Shown here one piece after another: positions 19,638 through 28,404 of a stretch of 64,000 nt of DNA; positions within the stretch are counted from its first letter, which is position 1; each line of letters starts with the position of its first letter. Made by a program: the position numbers and the translations under genes. This stretch comes from Desulfuromonadaceae bacterium (GTDB taxonomy: Bacteria; Desulfobacterota; Desulfuromonadia; Geobacterales; Pseudopelobacteraceae): contig JAQUIG010000004.1 of NCBI GenBank assembly GCA_028683435.1, positions 62,001 to 126,000 on the forward strand. Direction: 5' to 3'. Below the pieces are notes generated by a model. The model ran no database searches. It was not told the origin of the DNA and saw only the letters and a program-made list of their open reading frames with translations.

Positions 19638-20429
19638 ATGTACCGTTCCATTGTTATACCGTTTTTAGTCCTGATTGCCCTGCTGTCGCCGCTGCCATCC
19701 TACGCCGCTGAATCATTCCGTGTGCCGATTCTGCTGTACCACCGGTTTGGGGCAACGGTTGCCGATGGTATGACGATTACGACCCCGGTTTTTGAAGCAC
19801 AGATGAAATATCTGCATGACAACGGTTATAAGGTGATTCCGCTCCGGCGGCTCGTTGATTATTATCGTGGGAAAGCGCCGGCTCCAGGTCCCAAGTCAGT
19901 GGTCATCGCTGAAGATGATGCCCACAAGTCGGTCTACAGCGATATGCTTCCGATCATAAAAAAATACCGCTATCCAGTAACTGTTTTTGTCTACCCGTCA
20001 GCAATCTCCAATGCTAAATATGCCATGACCTGGGATCAGCTGCGTGAACTGACAAAAACCGGTCTTTTTGATGTGCAGTCGCACACGTACTGGCATCCGA
20101 ATTTTAAGAAAGAGCGCAGAAAGCTTAGTCAAGCTGCTTTGGATGCCTTTGTCATGACGCAGTTGAAAAAATCTAAAGTCCGACTGGAAACCGAGCTGGG
20201 ATCAAAGGTTGACATGCTGGCCTGGCCTTTTGGGATCTGCGACGATTATCTGTTGCACAAGGCCATGGAGGCCGGCTATGGCGCTACCTTCACAATTGAA
20301 CGTCGCCACACAACCGCCTCGGATTCAGTTCTAAAGCTTCCCCGCTATCTGCTGGTTAATGCTGATAGCGGCAAAGCCTTTGTACAGCTCCTTGAGGGGA
20401 ACGCTGTCAGGCGCAATGTCGTATATTGA
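19638..20429 (+). CDS. Polysaccharide deacetylase family protein, secreted
   Basis: 263 residues with AAGGATC before the ATG and a signal peptide (M-Y-R-S-I-V-I-P-F-L-V-L-I-A-L ending Y-A-A). The NodB-type domain starts V-P-I-L-L-Y-H-R-F and includes the metal-binding S-H-T-Y-W-H-P and A-W-P-F-G. The usual T-F-D-D-G is replaced by A-E-D-D-A, which keeps the two aspartates but changes the surroundings. It would act on acetylated glycans in the envelope; catalytic competence is likely but not certain. Confidence 0.87.
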   Translation: MYRSIVIPFLVLIALLSPLPSYAAESFRVPILLYHRFGATVADGMTITTPVFEAQMKYLHDNGYKVIPLRRLVDYYRGKAPAPGPKSVVIAEDDAHKSVYSDMLPIIKKYRYPVTVFVYPSAISNAKYAMTWDQLRELTKTGLFDVQSHTYWHPNFKKERRKLSQAALDAFVMTQLKKSKVRLETELGSKVDMLAWPFGICDDYLLHKAMEAGYGATFTIERRHTTASDSVLKLPRYLLVNADSGKAFVQLLEGNAVRRNVVY

Positions 20430-20614
20430 TGCCCGATGAGGCTCTGAAAAAGCACTCCTGTCCGGACTGCCGCTGTTGCCAGTGGTGTTCGGATGACCGC
20501 TGCCGGCTCTGCCTTAACCAATCTGTCTGCCGCCATCGCAAGCGAACTATGGCGGAACAGATTGCGCTGTACGACTCCCTGAATCCTCCAGACTCCATCA
20601 TTGCTAAGCCGTAA
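20429..20614 (+). CDS. Small cysteine-rich protein coupled to the deacetylase
   Basis: 61 residues. The ATG overlaps the deacetylase stop (TGATG), a translational-coupling arrangement. The N-terminal half holds C-P-D-C-R-C-C-Q-W-C then C-R-L-C and C-R-H-R-K, i.e. eight cysteines within about 25 residues, suggesting zinc or cluster binding. No family recognised. The coding evidence is the coupling and the non-random cysteine pattern. Confidence 0.6.
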   Translation: MPDEALKKHSCPDCRCCQWCSDDRCRLCLNQSVCRHRKRTMAEQIALYDSLNPPDSIIAKP

Positions 20615-20768
20615 TCTCAAATAGTTAAGACGCTAGCGGTGTGGTTCATCGATGATGAGGTTTGGGAAATACTATTATACATTTAAAGCGACAAAAAAAT
20701 TCTCTTGGAACAATCATACTGTTATGATAAAAAATATAGAATCAGCACAAAAAAACAGGAGGTAGAAT

Positions 20769-21203
20769 TTGAAAAAGACAGCATTAGTAGTTCTCAGTAT
20801 TGCCGCTATCGCCCTTGCAGGGTGTCAAGACAAACCCAAAACTGAAATCCCGACAGTAGCTCCGCAGCAGGGGCAGATGCCGGCCGGTCATCCGGCAGTA
20901 ACACCGGGTGCCGCAGTTCCAGGTGGAGACCCCCACGCTGGCATGAAGGCTCTTGAAATCCCTGCAGGAACCGGTAAAAAAGCGACGGTTTCCCAGACCA
21001 TGAACTCAGGCGGCTATACCTATGTGGAAGCGGCAGACGAAAAAGGTGTGAAAGTCTGGTTGGCGCTCCCTGAAATCAAGGTTGCAACAGGGGACAAGAT
21101 TGAGTACCCGGAAACTCCGCCTATGGCGAACTTCCACAGCAAAACGCTGGACAAGACATTTGAAAAAATTCTCTTTATCCCTGGTATCAGAATTGTGAAG
21201 TAA
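20769..21203 (+). CDS. Lipoprotein with NrfJ-like OB-fold domain
   Basis: 144 residues starting at TTG 20769, with AGGAGGT at 20757-20763 supporting this start. The signal ends in the lipobox L-A-G-C. A proline/glycine-rich linker (about 25-70) leads to a domain with T-V-S-Q-T-M-N-S-G-G-Y-T-Y-V and W-L-A-L-P-E-I, resembling the NrfJ-like periplasmic domain linked to cytochrome nitrite reductases. The family assignment is by eye. A strong terminator follows. Confidence 0.7.
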   Translation: MKKTALVVLSIAAIALAGCQDKPKTEIPTVAPQQGQMPAGHPAVTPGAAVPGGDPHAGMKALEIPAGTGKKATVSQTMNSGGYTYVEAADEKGVKVWLALPEIKVATGDKIEYPETPPMANFHSKTLDKTFEKILFIPGIRIVK

Positions 21204-21224
21204 GCTTCAGAGTGTGTGCAGTGG

Positions 21225-21253
21225 ACGGGGTCATGCAAATGGCCCCGTTTTTT
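21225..21253 (+). terminator. Rho-independent terminator
   Basis: ACGGGGTCAT-GCAA-ATGGCCCCGT forms a 10-bp stem with one T-G wobble, followed by TTTTTT at 21248-21253. It ends the lipoprotein transcript and touches the stop codon of the convergent radical SAM gene. Confidence 0.9.
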
Positions 21254-22793
21254 ATGGTGCTGCTTGTGCCACTTTTGATGGGCCATGCTGAGGGACGATG
21301 CTCAGCACCTTGGCGTAGAGAGCTTTGCCTTTTTTGATCTTGCCCCATTCGGAGTACAGATCTCCCAGAAGAAACCACCCCCACGGATTATTTGGTTGCA
21401 TGGTCGTCATCTCCCGCAATTCCTTTTCGGCTTTATCGTACTCACCCCGTTGGCGATACCACTCACCTGCTATCACATTGGTCGTATAGCAGTATCCGAG
21501 GCGCCTTTTCTGCACCTTGAAGCACTCCGGATCATCCTGCTGATTCCCTGCCAGTTCTTTCATGAGCTTGGCGGATGATTCTCCATGTGCCGATGCGACG
21601 TAAAGGGCGGCATGGCGCTTGTCTGCAAAGAGGGTTGACGTGGTGTTTCCGGAAGCCAGAGCGTCTTTATACAGGCGTGTACCCGGGTAATAGGCAAGCG
21701 GCGAGACATAGCCGTGATCAGGGCGAAGGTGGCGGACAAGGTCAATCGTCTGCCGGATGTCATCGTCAGTTTCTCCCGGAATGTCGCTGATCAGGTAAAT
21801 TGAAAGGTTGATGCCGATCTCCCTGATCAGCGCACAGGCGTGCTCAATCTGTGCAGGGGTGATATTTTTACCAAGTTGCTTTAAAAGCCGCGGCGAACCG
21901 GACTCAACACCGAGCTGGATGCATTCGCACCCGGCCCGTTTCATTTCGATTACCATCTCTTCGTCAATCGCAGTGACTCGCGACTGGCAGTTCCAGAGAA
22001 TGTTGACCTCCCGCATCTGCAGCAGCGTACAAAACTCCAGGACCCTTCTGCGGTCAGCCGTAAAGGTGTCATCACGTATTGAAAAATAGATCAGGCCGTA
22101 TTTGTGGCGAATATATTGAATCTCTTCAACAATTGCACTTGGCGAGCGGAAGCGAACCTTTTTGCCCCAAAAATCTGGTGAACTGCAGAAATAACAGGTT
22201 GAAGGACAGCCTCGAGTTGTAACGATGAATTCGGATTGCAATTCAAGATCAACACCGAGTGACCTGTCAAGATAGCGGGCCGGCAGCGGCAAACGATCGA
22301 GGTCGCCAAGGCTTTTTCGAGGGGCGGTGAGCACGATTGTGCCGTTGCGGCGGAATGCCACTCCAGATATGCTCTGCCATTCTTTCCCGGATGCCAACCG
22401 TTCGACCAATTCCAACAGCGTAGATTCCGCTTCCCCCAGAACAGCAATATCTACTGGCGAACCCTCGATCAATATGTCCTCATAGCAAAAGGTTGCATGG
22501 CCACCACCCATCATAATCATGCTTTTCGGGAGGAGATCGCGTGATATTGCGGCAAGTTCCAGCGAACTATGCCTATTGTGAGTCCATTGGGAAATGCCGA
22601 TGATATCAGGCTTGAGCGCCAGTAATTCCTCCTTGATTCTGGCGACCGGCCATGCAGAAAAATTGGCCAAGACCGAGTCATATCCGGCTTCTTGTAAACA
22701 TGCGTGCAGGTAGCATAACCCGGTCGGTACCAGGCTGATGTAGGGATCGTTACGGTGCGGCAACCCGGATTGGTAGGCGAGAAGAATCTTCAT
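21252..22793 (-). CDS. B12-binding radical SAM protein with C-terminal TPR-like region
   Basis: 513 residues. A cobalamin-binding-type domain (about 1-150; I-G-I-S-Q-W-T-H-N-R-H-S, M-M-G-G-G-H-A-T) precedes the radical SAM core with T-T-R-G-C-P-S-T-C-Y-F-C (CxxxCxxC). The end (about 450-505) has a Y-D-K-A-E-K-E-L / N-P-W-G-W-F-L-L-G-D-L-Y pattern typical of tetratricopeptide repeats. This class includes methyltransferases and lipid- or hopanoid-modifying enzymes; substrate cannot be assigned. Confidence 0.87.
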   Translation of the reverse strand: MKILLAYQSGLPHRNDPYISLVPTGLCYLHACLQEAGYDSVLANFSAWPVARIKEELLALKPDIIGISQWTHNRHSSLELAAISRDLLPKSMIMMGGGHATFCYEDILIEGSPVDIAVLGEAESTLLELVERLASGKEWQSISGVAFRRNGTIVLTAPRKSLGDLDRLPLPARYLDRSLGVDLELQSEFIVTTRGCPSTCYFCSSPDFWGKKVRFRSPSAIVEEIQYIRHKYGLIYFSIRDDTFTADRRRVLEFCTLLQMREVNILWNCQSRVTAIDEEMVIEMKRAGCECIQLGVESGSPRLLKQLGKNITPAQIEHACALIREIGINLSIYLISDIPGETDDDIRQTIDLVRHLRPDHGYVSPLAYYPGTRLYKDALASGNTTSTLFADKRHAALYVASAHGESSAKLMKELAGNQQDDPECFKVQKRRLGYCYTTNVIAGEWYRQRGEYDKAEKELREMTTMQPNNPWGWFLLGDLYSEWGKIKKGKALYAKVLSIVPQHGPSKVAQAAP

Positions 22794-22797
22794 GGCG

Positions 22798-22825
22798 AAA
22801 AAAAATCCGGGTCAGGTGACCCGGA
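22798..22825 (-). terminator. Rho-independent terminator of the NlpC/P60 gene
   Basis: ATCCGGGTCA and TGACCCGGAT (22804-22825) form a perfect stem, followed on the minus strand by TTTTTT from 22803 downward. It lies 28 bp after the NlpC/P60 stop. Confidence 0.88.
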
Positions 22826-22853
22826 TGTAGTAGTTATGAATGCGTGGCAGTAG

Positions 22854-23879
22854 CTACTTTGCAAGGTTGAGTGACACGCCAAGGGTGTCATTTGCCAAAA
22901 TGTCATTGTCATTTTCCTCTTCGACGCCAAGCAGTAACTCATTGAAGTCAACAGAGTCGGAAGCCGTATCTACCATCATACGCCTTGCGCCAAGATAACG
23001 TGACAGGTAGTAGGGTGTATCCATGGATGAAATAACAACACGGTGTTCGCGCGAAGAGGCATGGATCATCTTCCCATTCCCAAGATAAATGCCGACATGT
23101 GAAGGGAAGCGGGCATAGGTTTGGAAGAAAACGAGGTCCCCTTTTTTCAGATCACCACGCACGACCTCGTTGCCGACATAGAACTGCTCCCTGGCGGTAC
23201 GGGGAAGTTTTACGCTTTGCTGGCGGAAAACCTGCTGGGTGAAGCTTGAACAGTCAAGCGCGCTGCTACTGTTTCCCCCGAAGCGGTAGCGTGCACCCAA
23301 AAAACTGTAGGCGCTCTCTTTAATGCTGCTGATATTCTGATTGGTTTCAAGCGTTTTTGCGAGATCAACCTGTCTGTCCGACTCGATGTCGGTCAACTCG
23401 GCCAGCGTATCGTTGAGCTCCTGCTCGTTTAAAAGGTCTTTGTTAATAAGCTGCAGTCTATTGGTATTGGCTGGGCGGGTGGTTGTCTCGGCAGCCACAA
23501 GGGTCAGAACCTGGCCAGGCTTGACCTTGTTTCCTTTCATCCCGTTCAGATTTCTGATAACAGCAATTTTGACGCCGGTTTTTCTGGCTATTTTGGGAAG
23601 TGTGTCACCTCTGGAAACTTTATAGGTATCGTGGTGAGTTGTGACCTTCTTTTGTTCTGGCTCGGCATGTGATGGTATTATCAGGCGGGTACCTTTGGAA
23701 ACATGGGAAGCGGTCAGGTTGTTGACGGATTTAAGCTCACCTACAGAAACATGGTATTTTCGGGCAATTGACTGCAGCGATTCCCTTTTGCGTACCACAT
23801 GAGATTTCGACGCGAGAACCAGCTGAGGTAGTGCCAGGAGTATGAGGCAGATCGCAACAACAATACGAATATGGGTCAT
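22854..23879 (-). CDS. LysM and NlpC/P60 peptidoglycan endopeptidase
   Basis: 341 residues with a signal peptide (to about residue 24), two LysM repeats (about 26-70 and 84-128) that bind glycan, and an NlpC/P60 domain (about 188-310). The catalytic cysteine is in A-L-D-C-S-S-F and the histidine in S-H-V-G-I-Y-L-G; H-A-S-S supplies the third polar residue. Such enzymes cut the D-Glu-meso-DAP bond of stem peptides in the periplasm. A short acidic tail follows. Confidence 0.92.
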   Translation of the reverse strand: MTHIRIVVAICLILLALPQLVLASKSHVVRKRESLQSIARKYHVSVGELKSVNNLTASHVSKGTRLIIPSHAEPEQKKVTTHHDTYKVSRGDTLPKIARKTGVKIAVIRNLNGMKGNKVKPGQVLTLVAAETTTRPANTNRLQLINKDLLNEQELNDTLAELTDIESDRQVDLAKTLETNQNISSIKESAYSFLGARYRFGGNSSSALDCSSFTQQVFRQQSVKLPRTAREQFYVGNEVVRGDLKKGDLVFFQTYARFPSHVGIYLGNGKMIHASSREHRVVISSMDTPYYLSRYLGARRMMVDTASDSVDFNELLLGVEEENDNDILANDTLGVSLNLAK

Positions 23880-24002
23880 GTTTCCTCCGGGTTGTTTTAA
23901 ATTCGATAGGGAAGGTGCCGTTTATATAACAACAAATCTCGAAAGTCAACCTTTGGCGCAGTTGTGTACCCTTTATGCCTGTGCAAACCTGGCGCCATCC
24001 CC

Positions 24003-25418
24003 CTACCGCTGGCGTCTGGCGCGATTTGAAAGTTTAATTGTCACAGCCGTGTCTCGGAGCAGAGATACCTGCTTATCCGGAAAGCGCAGATTTTTCTGGT
24101 ACTCTTTTCCTTTTTTTAATTGGTTGGCGTCGATATCTTCCGTTGCTATCGATACAATCTGTGAAACCTGGCTGGCTGGCCCCTCAATCTCGACTGAGGC
24201 TGGTTCACAGGAGACCTGTAATGGCCGTCCGGGCGGCAGTTTCCCTTTAAGTGTTGCTTTCACCGGGACTCTCTTACGTTGCTTCTTTTCTGCAGAAACC
24301 CGGATGCTCGCAGGCGATACCGAAGTTATGATCATGCCTGATGGTACGTTAATATTGGCATGATCGACTCTTATAGAGGTGGTCCCCTCTGTTATTTTTG
24401 AGGCATCTATTTCAACAATCAGGTCGAGCTTTGAAGGTGGCGGGACAAGACTTGACATCGCTTTTATCTGAACGGTTACATCTTCCGGGAGTGTGCGGAG
24501 CAGAACTATCCCTTCAGGAAGACCATGAAGTTGTACCGGGGCTGTTACCGTCGTGATTTGTCCCTGCCGGGTTGTTATCAGTCCCCAGAAAATGCATACA
24601 GCAAGCAGAATGGATATCTTCGGGAACAGATTTGAAAAAAAACGCTGGCGTAGAGTGATACGGGGGCTTTCGGTCTCACTTCGTAGCAGTTCACCCAGTG
24701 CCATGATCAGTTCAGCGGGGCTCTTCATACGGCGCAATCTCCCGGCGGTTACCAGGGAAACCTCTCCACGTTCCTCTGAAATGGCAACAATAACCGCATC
24801 GCTTCGTTCCGACAGACCGAGAGCTGCACGGTGGCGGGTGCCAAGGTGTTGCGGGACTTCAGGGCTGACGGAGAGAGGCAGGTGACAGGCAACTTTTTCA
24901 ATCCTGCCGTTATTGATGAGAGCCGCTCCATCATGGAAAGGCGCGCCGTCGTAAAAGATAGACTCCAGCATTTGAGGGGAGATTTCACTGTCTATTACGA
25001 TCCCGTTTGTCATCAGATCGTGCAGCGATTCATTGCCCTGAAAAACAATCAGCGCTCCGGTTTTATCGGCTGCCATCCTAAATAGCGTCTCGGCAATATC
25101 CTGGAATTGACTGTGCTGCGTTTCCTTGTGGCTATCAAGTATATGGCGCAGGAGGCTGAAGCGATATAATGCCTGCCGGATCTCGGTTTGAAATACGACA
25201 ATGATGAGGATGATCAGTACGGTGCCGAGCTCCTGAAGCACCCAGCTTGTCATATACAGATCCAGGAAGCGGGTCGCAAAATAGATAAGGGTTACAACCC
25301 CCAAACCCAGCAGCACCTGCATCGCCCGCGTGCCTCGAAACCAGGAGTACAGCTGGTAAAGCAGAAAAGTCATAATCAATATGTCTGCGATATCCTGAAT
25401 GCGGATGGTCGGTATCAC
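24003..25418 (-). CDS. cdaA: Diadenylate cyclase CdaA fused to a YbbR (CdaR-like) region
   Basis: 471 residues. Three N-terminal membrane helices (about 10-90) lead to a DAC domain with F-Y-D-G-A-P-F-H-D-G-A-A-L (the DGA motif) and R-H-R-A-A-L-G-L-S-E-R, the catalytic signature for making cyclic di-AMP from ATP. A fourth membrane segment (about 268-288) is followed by two YbbR-like periplasmic repeats (about 295-460). In Firmicutes these activities are the separate, neighbouring genes cdaA and cdaR; here they form one chain. Confidence 0.88.
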   Translation of the reverse strand: MIPTIRIQDIADILIMTFLLYQLYSWFRGTRAMQVLLGLGVVTLIYFATRFLDLYMTSWVLQELGTVLIILIIVVFQTEIRQALYRFSLLRHILDSHKETQHSQFQDIAETLFRMAADKTGALIVFQGNESLHDLMTNGIVIDSEISPQMLESIFYDGAPFHDGAALINNGRIEKVACHLPLSVSPEVPQHLGTRHRAALGLSERSDAVIVAISEERGEVSLVTAGRLRRMKSPAELIMALGELLRSETESPRITLRQRFFSNLFPKISILLAVCIFWGLITTRQGQITTVTAPVQLHGLPEGIVLLRTLPEDVTVQIKAMSSLVPPPSKLDLIVEIDASKITEGTTSIRVDHANINVPSGMIITSVSPASIRVSAEKKQRKRVPVKATLKGKLPPGRPLQVSCEPASVEIEGPASQVSQIVSIATEDIDANQLKKGKEYQKNLRFPDKQVSLLRDTAVTIKLSNRARRQR

Positions 25419-25541
25419 TTTTAGATCGTACTCCCTGGAGAATATCAGATTTTCGTTTTTTCTGGTTAATGGCCGACTAAATATGTTACATGTACGCTCC
25501 GTTTTATAACACTTAAATCACCTGAAAGGTAGTGTAAACAG

Positions 25542-26252
25542 ATGTTCAGGCTTTCTGATAAAGGCGAAAAAATTCAGCAGATGTTCGGGGCGATCGCCCC
25601 CCGCTATGATTTTCTTAACCGGCTGTTAAGCTTTGGTATCGACCGGCGCTGGCGAACCAAAGCCGTACGACTGCTTAAATACCGCGAAGGTTCCCGCATT
25701 CTGGATGTAGCCACCGGTACCGGTGATGTTGCGCTGGAAATTGCCCTCCGGACACCTGATTCGGTTAAGATTACCGGAGCTGATTTTTGCAAGGAGATGG
25801 TTGATCTTGGGGCTGTGAAGGTGGCGGCATCGCCATATGCAGGGCGGATTGACCTCAAGGTAGCTGCCTGTGAGGATCTGCCGTTTGCCAATGAGACCTT
25901 CGATTCGGTTACCATCGCCTTTGGCATCAGAAATGTTGTAGATCGAAAGCTGGGGCTGGCTGAGATGTGGCGGGTAACGCGTCCCGGCGGACGGATGATC
26001 ATACTGGAATTTTCCACGCCGCGCTCGCTGTTGTTCAGGCAGCTGTACTATTTTTACTTTCGCCGGCTGCTGCCGGTTGTCGGGGGGATGTTTTCGCGTT
26101 ACAACGCCTATAAATACCTGCCCGACTCTGTGCTTGAATTCCCTTCACAGGAGGAGTTTTCGCGCATGATTGCCGAAGCCGGTTTCCGTAATATCCATCT
26201 TCATGAACTTACCTTTGGTATCGCCACGATTTACGTCGGTGAAAAAGAGTAG
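25542..26252 (+). CDS. ubiE: Demethylmenaquinone/2-polyprenyl-benzoquinol methyltransferase
   Basis: 236 residues with the UbiE/MenG pattern: F-G-A-I-A-P-R-Y-D-F-L-N-R-L-L-S-F-G-I-D-R, SAM motif I L-D-V-A-T-G-T-G-D-V, and A-F-G-I-R-N-V. It methylates the quinone ring in the last steps of menaquinone synthesis, the likely quinone of this anaerobe. The E-F-S-T-P post-motif and C-terminal T-F-G-I-A-T-I-Y complete the family signature. Confidence 0.95.
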   Translation: MFRLSDKGEKIQQMFGAIAPRYDFLNRLLSFGIDRRWRTKAVRLLKYREGSRILDVATGTGDVALEIALRTPDSVKITGADFCKEMVDLGAVKVAASPYAGRIDLKVAACEDLPFANETFDSVTIAFGIRNVVDRKLGLAEMWRVTRPGGRMIILEFSTPRSLLFRQLYYFYFRRLLPVVGGMFSRYNAYKYLPDSVLEFPSQEEFSRMIAEAGFRNIHLHELTFGIATIYVGEKE

Positions 26253-26279
26253 AAATCCTGTTTCAGATTAACAAATAAG

Positions 26280-26302
26280 GGCGGCTCTTCAGCCGCCTTT
26301 TT
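26280..26302 (+). terminator. Rho-independent terminator of ubiE
   Basis: GGCGGCT-CTTC-AGCCGCC stem at 26280-26297, then TTTTT. It lies 28 bp after the ubiE stop. Confidence 0.92.
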
Positions 26303-26330
26303 AATTTGAATTCAGAAGTATAGAGGGTAT

Positions 26331-26813
26331 TTATTTCCCACAGCACTTTTTGTATTTGAGGCCGCTTCCGCAACTGCAAGGGGCATTACGGCCGAGCTTT
26401 GTGACTGCCAACGGTTTCTGACGGACCATCTGCCCTTCAGTAAAATACCAGCAATCCTCTTTACGCTGGAATTGTCCCACCTCGTGATGCTGGCGGCGCT
26501 CCCCATTTTCGCTGAAATTGGCGATGAATTCCACTTCTCCGGTTGAATCGTCAGCCCCCCCTCTTTTGGTGCCGATGATTTCAAGCCCCAGCCATTCGGC
26601 TGTTTCGGCCCACGCTTTCGTGCCGGCGTGGTCGTACCCCTGGCGGTGATCTGGGTGGGTGCTCTCAAAGACAAAATCCATCATGGCAAAAACATAGGCC
26701 GAATAGCGGGCGCGCATGAGTTGCTCGGCTGTGGTCGCCGTCCGTCCCCCTGATATGATCTGTTCACAGCACTCGGAGTAGGGGTTCCCGCTGCCGCACG
26801 GACATAAAGTCAT
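26331..26813 (-). CDS. YchJ family SEC-C motif protein
   Basis: 160 residues with AAGGAGA before the ATG. A SEC-C zinc motif occurs at each end ([13 protein letters not shown] and [13 protein letters not shown]). Between them is the YchJ NTF2-like region with R-A-R-Y-S-A-Y and [11 protein letters not shown]. The molecular role of YchJ is unresolved. Confidence 0.92.
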   Translation of the reverse strand: MTLCPCGSGNPYSECCEQIISGGRTATTAEQLMRARYSAYVFAMMDFVFESTHPDHRQGYDHAGTKAWAETAEWLGLEIIGTKRGGADDSTGEVEFIANFSENGERRQHHEVGQFQRKEDCWYFTEGQMVRQKPLAVTKLGRNAPCSCGSGLKYKKCCGK

Positions 26814-27014
26814 GGTTGATTCTCCTTGGTAAATTCATAAAATGAGTTCGCTAATACCACATCCAAATTATAAGGACATTGTGTATAGTGGTTGTTTTGG
26901 TGACATATTTCGTGCTCATTTGTCAAATAGTATCTCAAGATAGAGCTTGTATGGGATCTGCTTTCAGTGTAATTTTAACGTTTGCAAAAAACGTGATAAA
27001 GGACGTGGGTAGTT

Positions 27015-27236
27015 ATGGAAATATTGAACAGGGAGTTGCTGCAGGCTCCATTGACAGCGCATGAGACAAGGTGGGCAGGGGAGCTTGCAGACAAGCTGTC
27101 TGATGACATTGATTTGACGTTCGAAGAGTCGAAAATCCTGACCAGACTTTCTATCAGGGAGTGGCCGGACGCCCTTTTGTACAAGGTAAAAGATGTCATT
27201 GACACCGAGGATTTTCTGATTGAAGACCCGGAGTAA
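27015..27236 (+). CDS. Hypothetical 73-residue protein
   Basis: A short acidic, helical protein (M-E-I-L-N-R-E-L-L-Q-A-P ... D-V-I-D-T-E-D-F-L-I-E-D-P-E) with a plausible AAAGGA element 14 bp upstream. No motif or family is recognised. It precedes a lipoprotein gene by about 60 bp on the same strand, so may share a transcript. Confidence 0.5.
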   Translation: MEILNRELLQAPLTAHETRWAGELADKLSDDIDLTFEESKILTRLSIREWPDALLYKVKDVIDTEDFLIEDPE

Positions 27237-27296
27237 TGCAGTTCTGCTTTGTCGCAAAATAAGTGATCTATACTATAAGTAAAGGAGTACAGCCGT

Positions 27297-28388
27297 TTGA
27301 AATACAATAGTAAAAGACTTCTCCCCCCGGTAATGATTTTTGCACTGCTGGCACTTTCGGCCTGTGAAGACAATAAAGACGTCGCAATAGAGGCAAAAGC
27401 AAAAGACCAAAAGGAATCGGACCAGCGGGCTGCTGAAGCCGTTTTTGCGGCTACTACCTCTGCCACCAGAAAGGCAGCCCTCTTTGCGGCACAGACCAGC
27501 GCCGCCCGTAAATCGGCTCCCAAAATACAGTACAACGCCGGCGAGAGCCCGGAGTATGCCAGAGAGTGCGGCTGGCCGGTAGGTTGCCCCGCGCCGTTGC
27601 CCGGCTCGATTCTGCCGTCAAAACGCATTATCGCCTATTACGGCAACCCGCTTTCTAAGAAGATGGGGGCACTCGGTGAGTTCCCCAAGGACGATATGCT
27701 GCGTCGCCTGAAAGGTGAAGTGGCCAAGTGGCAGGCGGCTGATCCGGCCACCCCTGTTATGCCTGCGCTTCATCTGATTGCGGTTGTTGCGCAGGGGGCG
27801 CCCGGCAAGGCTGGCAAATACCGTATGGTTATGCCGGACAATATTATTAATCAGGTATACGGCTGGGCCAAAGAAGCCGGTGCGCTCATGTTTATTGATA
27901 TCCAGACCGGCCATGATGATATCCGCACCGTTCTGCCCCGCTTTGAGTGGATTCTGAAGAACCCGGACGTCCATCTGGGGATCGATCCGGAATTTAACTT
28001 GATTAAAAGCGGCAAAATGCCGGGCACGAAGATTGGTACCTACGATGCGGCCGATATTAATTACGCTTCCGGCTATCTGCAAGGGATGGTCAAGAAGTAT
28101 AATCTCCCCCCGAAGGTGTTTACGGTGCACCGGTTTACCCGCAACGGCGTCACAAATTCAAAGAACATTATATTGCGCCCGGAAGTGCAGTTGGTTATGC
28201 ATATGGATGGGTGGGGTGCCCCGTGGCTGAAGCGTGATTCGTACAAGAGTTATGTTGTGGCCGAGCCGGTGCAGTACACCGGTTTCAAGCTTTTTTATCA
28301 CAACGATACAAAGAAGGGTGATCCGCTGATGACTCCGCAGGAAGTGCTCAAGCTGAATCCGAAACCTCTCTATATCCAGTACCAGTAA
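27297..28388 (+). CDS. Putative lipoprotein, glycosidase-like, unknown function
   Basis: 363 residues from TTG 27297, with AAAGGAG at 27281-27287. The signal ends L-S-A-C (lipobox), then a charged, alanine-rich helical linker (about 24-80) leads to a globular domain with R-I-I-A-Y-Y-G-N-P, G-A-L-M-F-I-D-I-Q-T-G-H-D-D and L-G-I-D-P-E-F. The alternating strand/helix pattern and acidic strand ends resemble a TIM-barrel hydrolase, but I do not recognise the family. Confidence 0.7.
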   Translation: MKYNSKRLLPPVMIFALLALSACEDNKDVAIEAKAKDQKESDQRAAEAVFAATTSATRKAALFAAQTSAARKSAPKIQYNAGESPEYARECGWPVGCPAPLPGSILPSKRIIAYYGNPLSKKMGALGEFPKDDMLRRLKGEVAKWQAADPATPVMPALHLIAVVAQGAPGKAGKYRMVMPDNIINQVYGWAKEAGALMFIDIQTGHDDIRTVLPRFEWILKNPDVHLGIDPEFNLIKSGKMPGTKIGTYDAADINYASGYLQGMVKKYNLPPKVFTVHRFTRNGVTNSKNIILRPEVQLVMHMDGWGAPWLKRDSYKSYVVAEPVQYTGFKLFYHNDTKKGDPLMTPQEVLKLNPKPLYIQYQ

Positions 28389-28404
28389 CCGGTCAGCACC
28401 CGGC

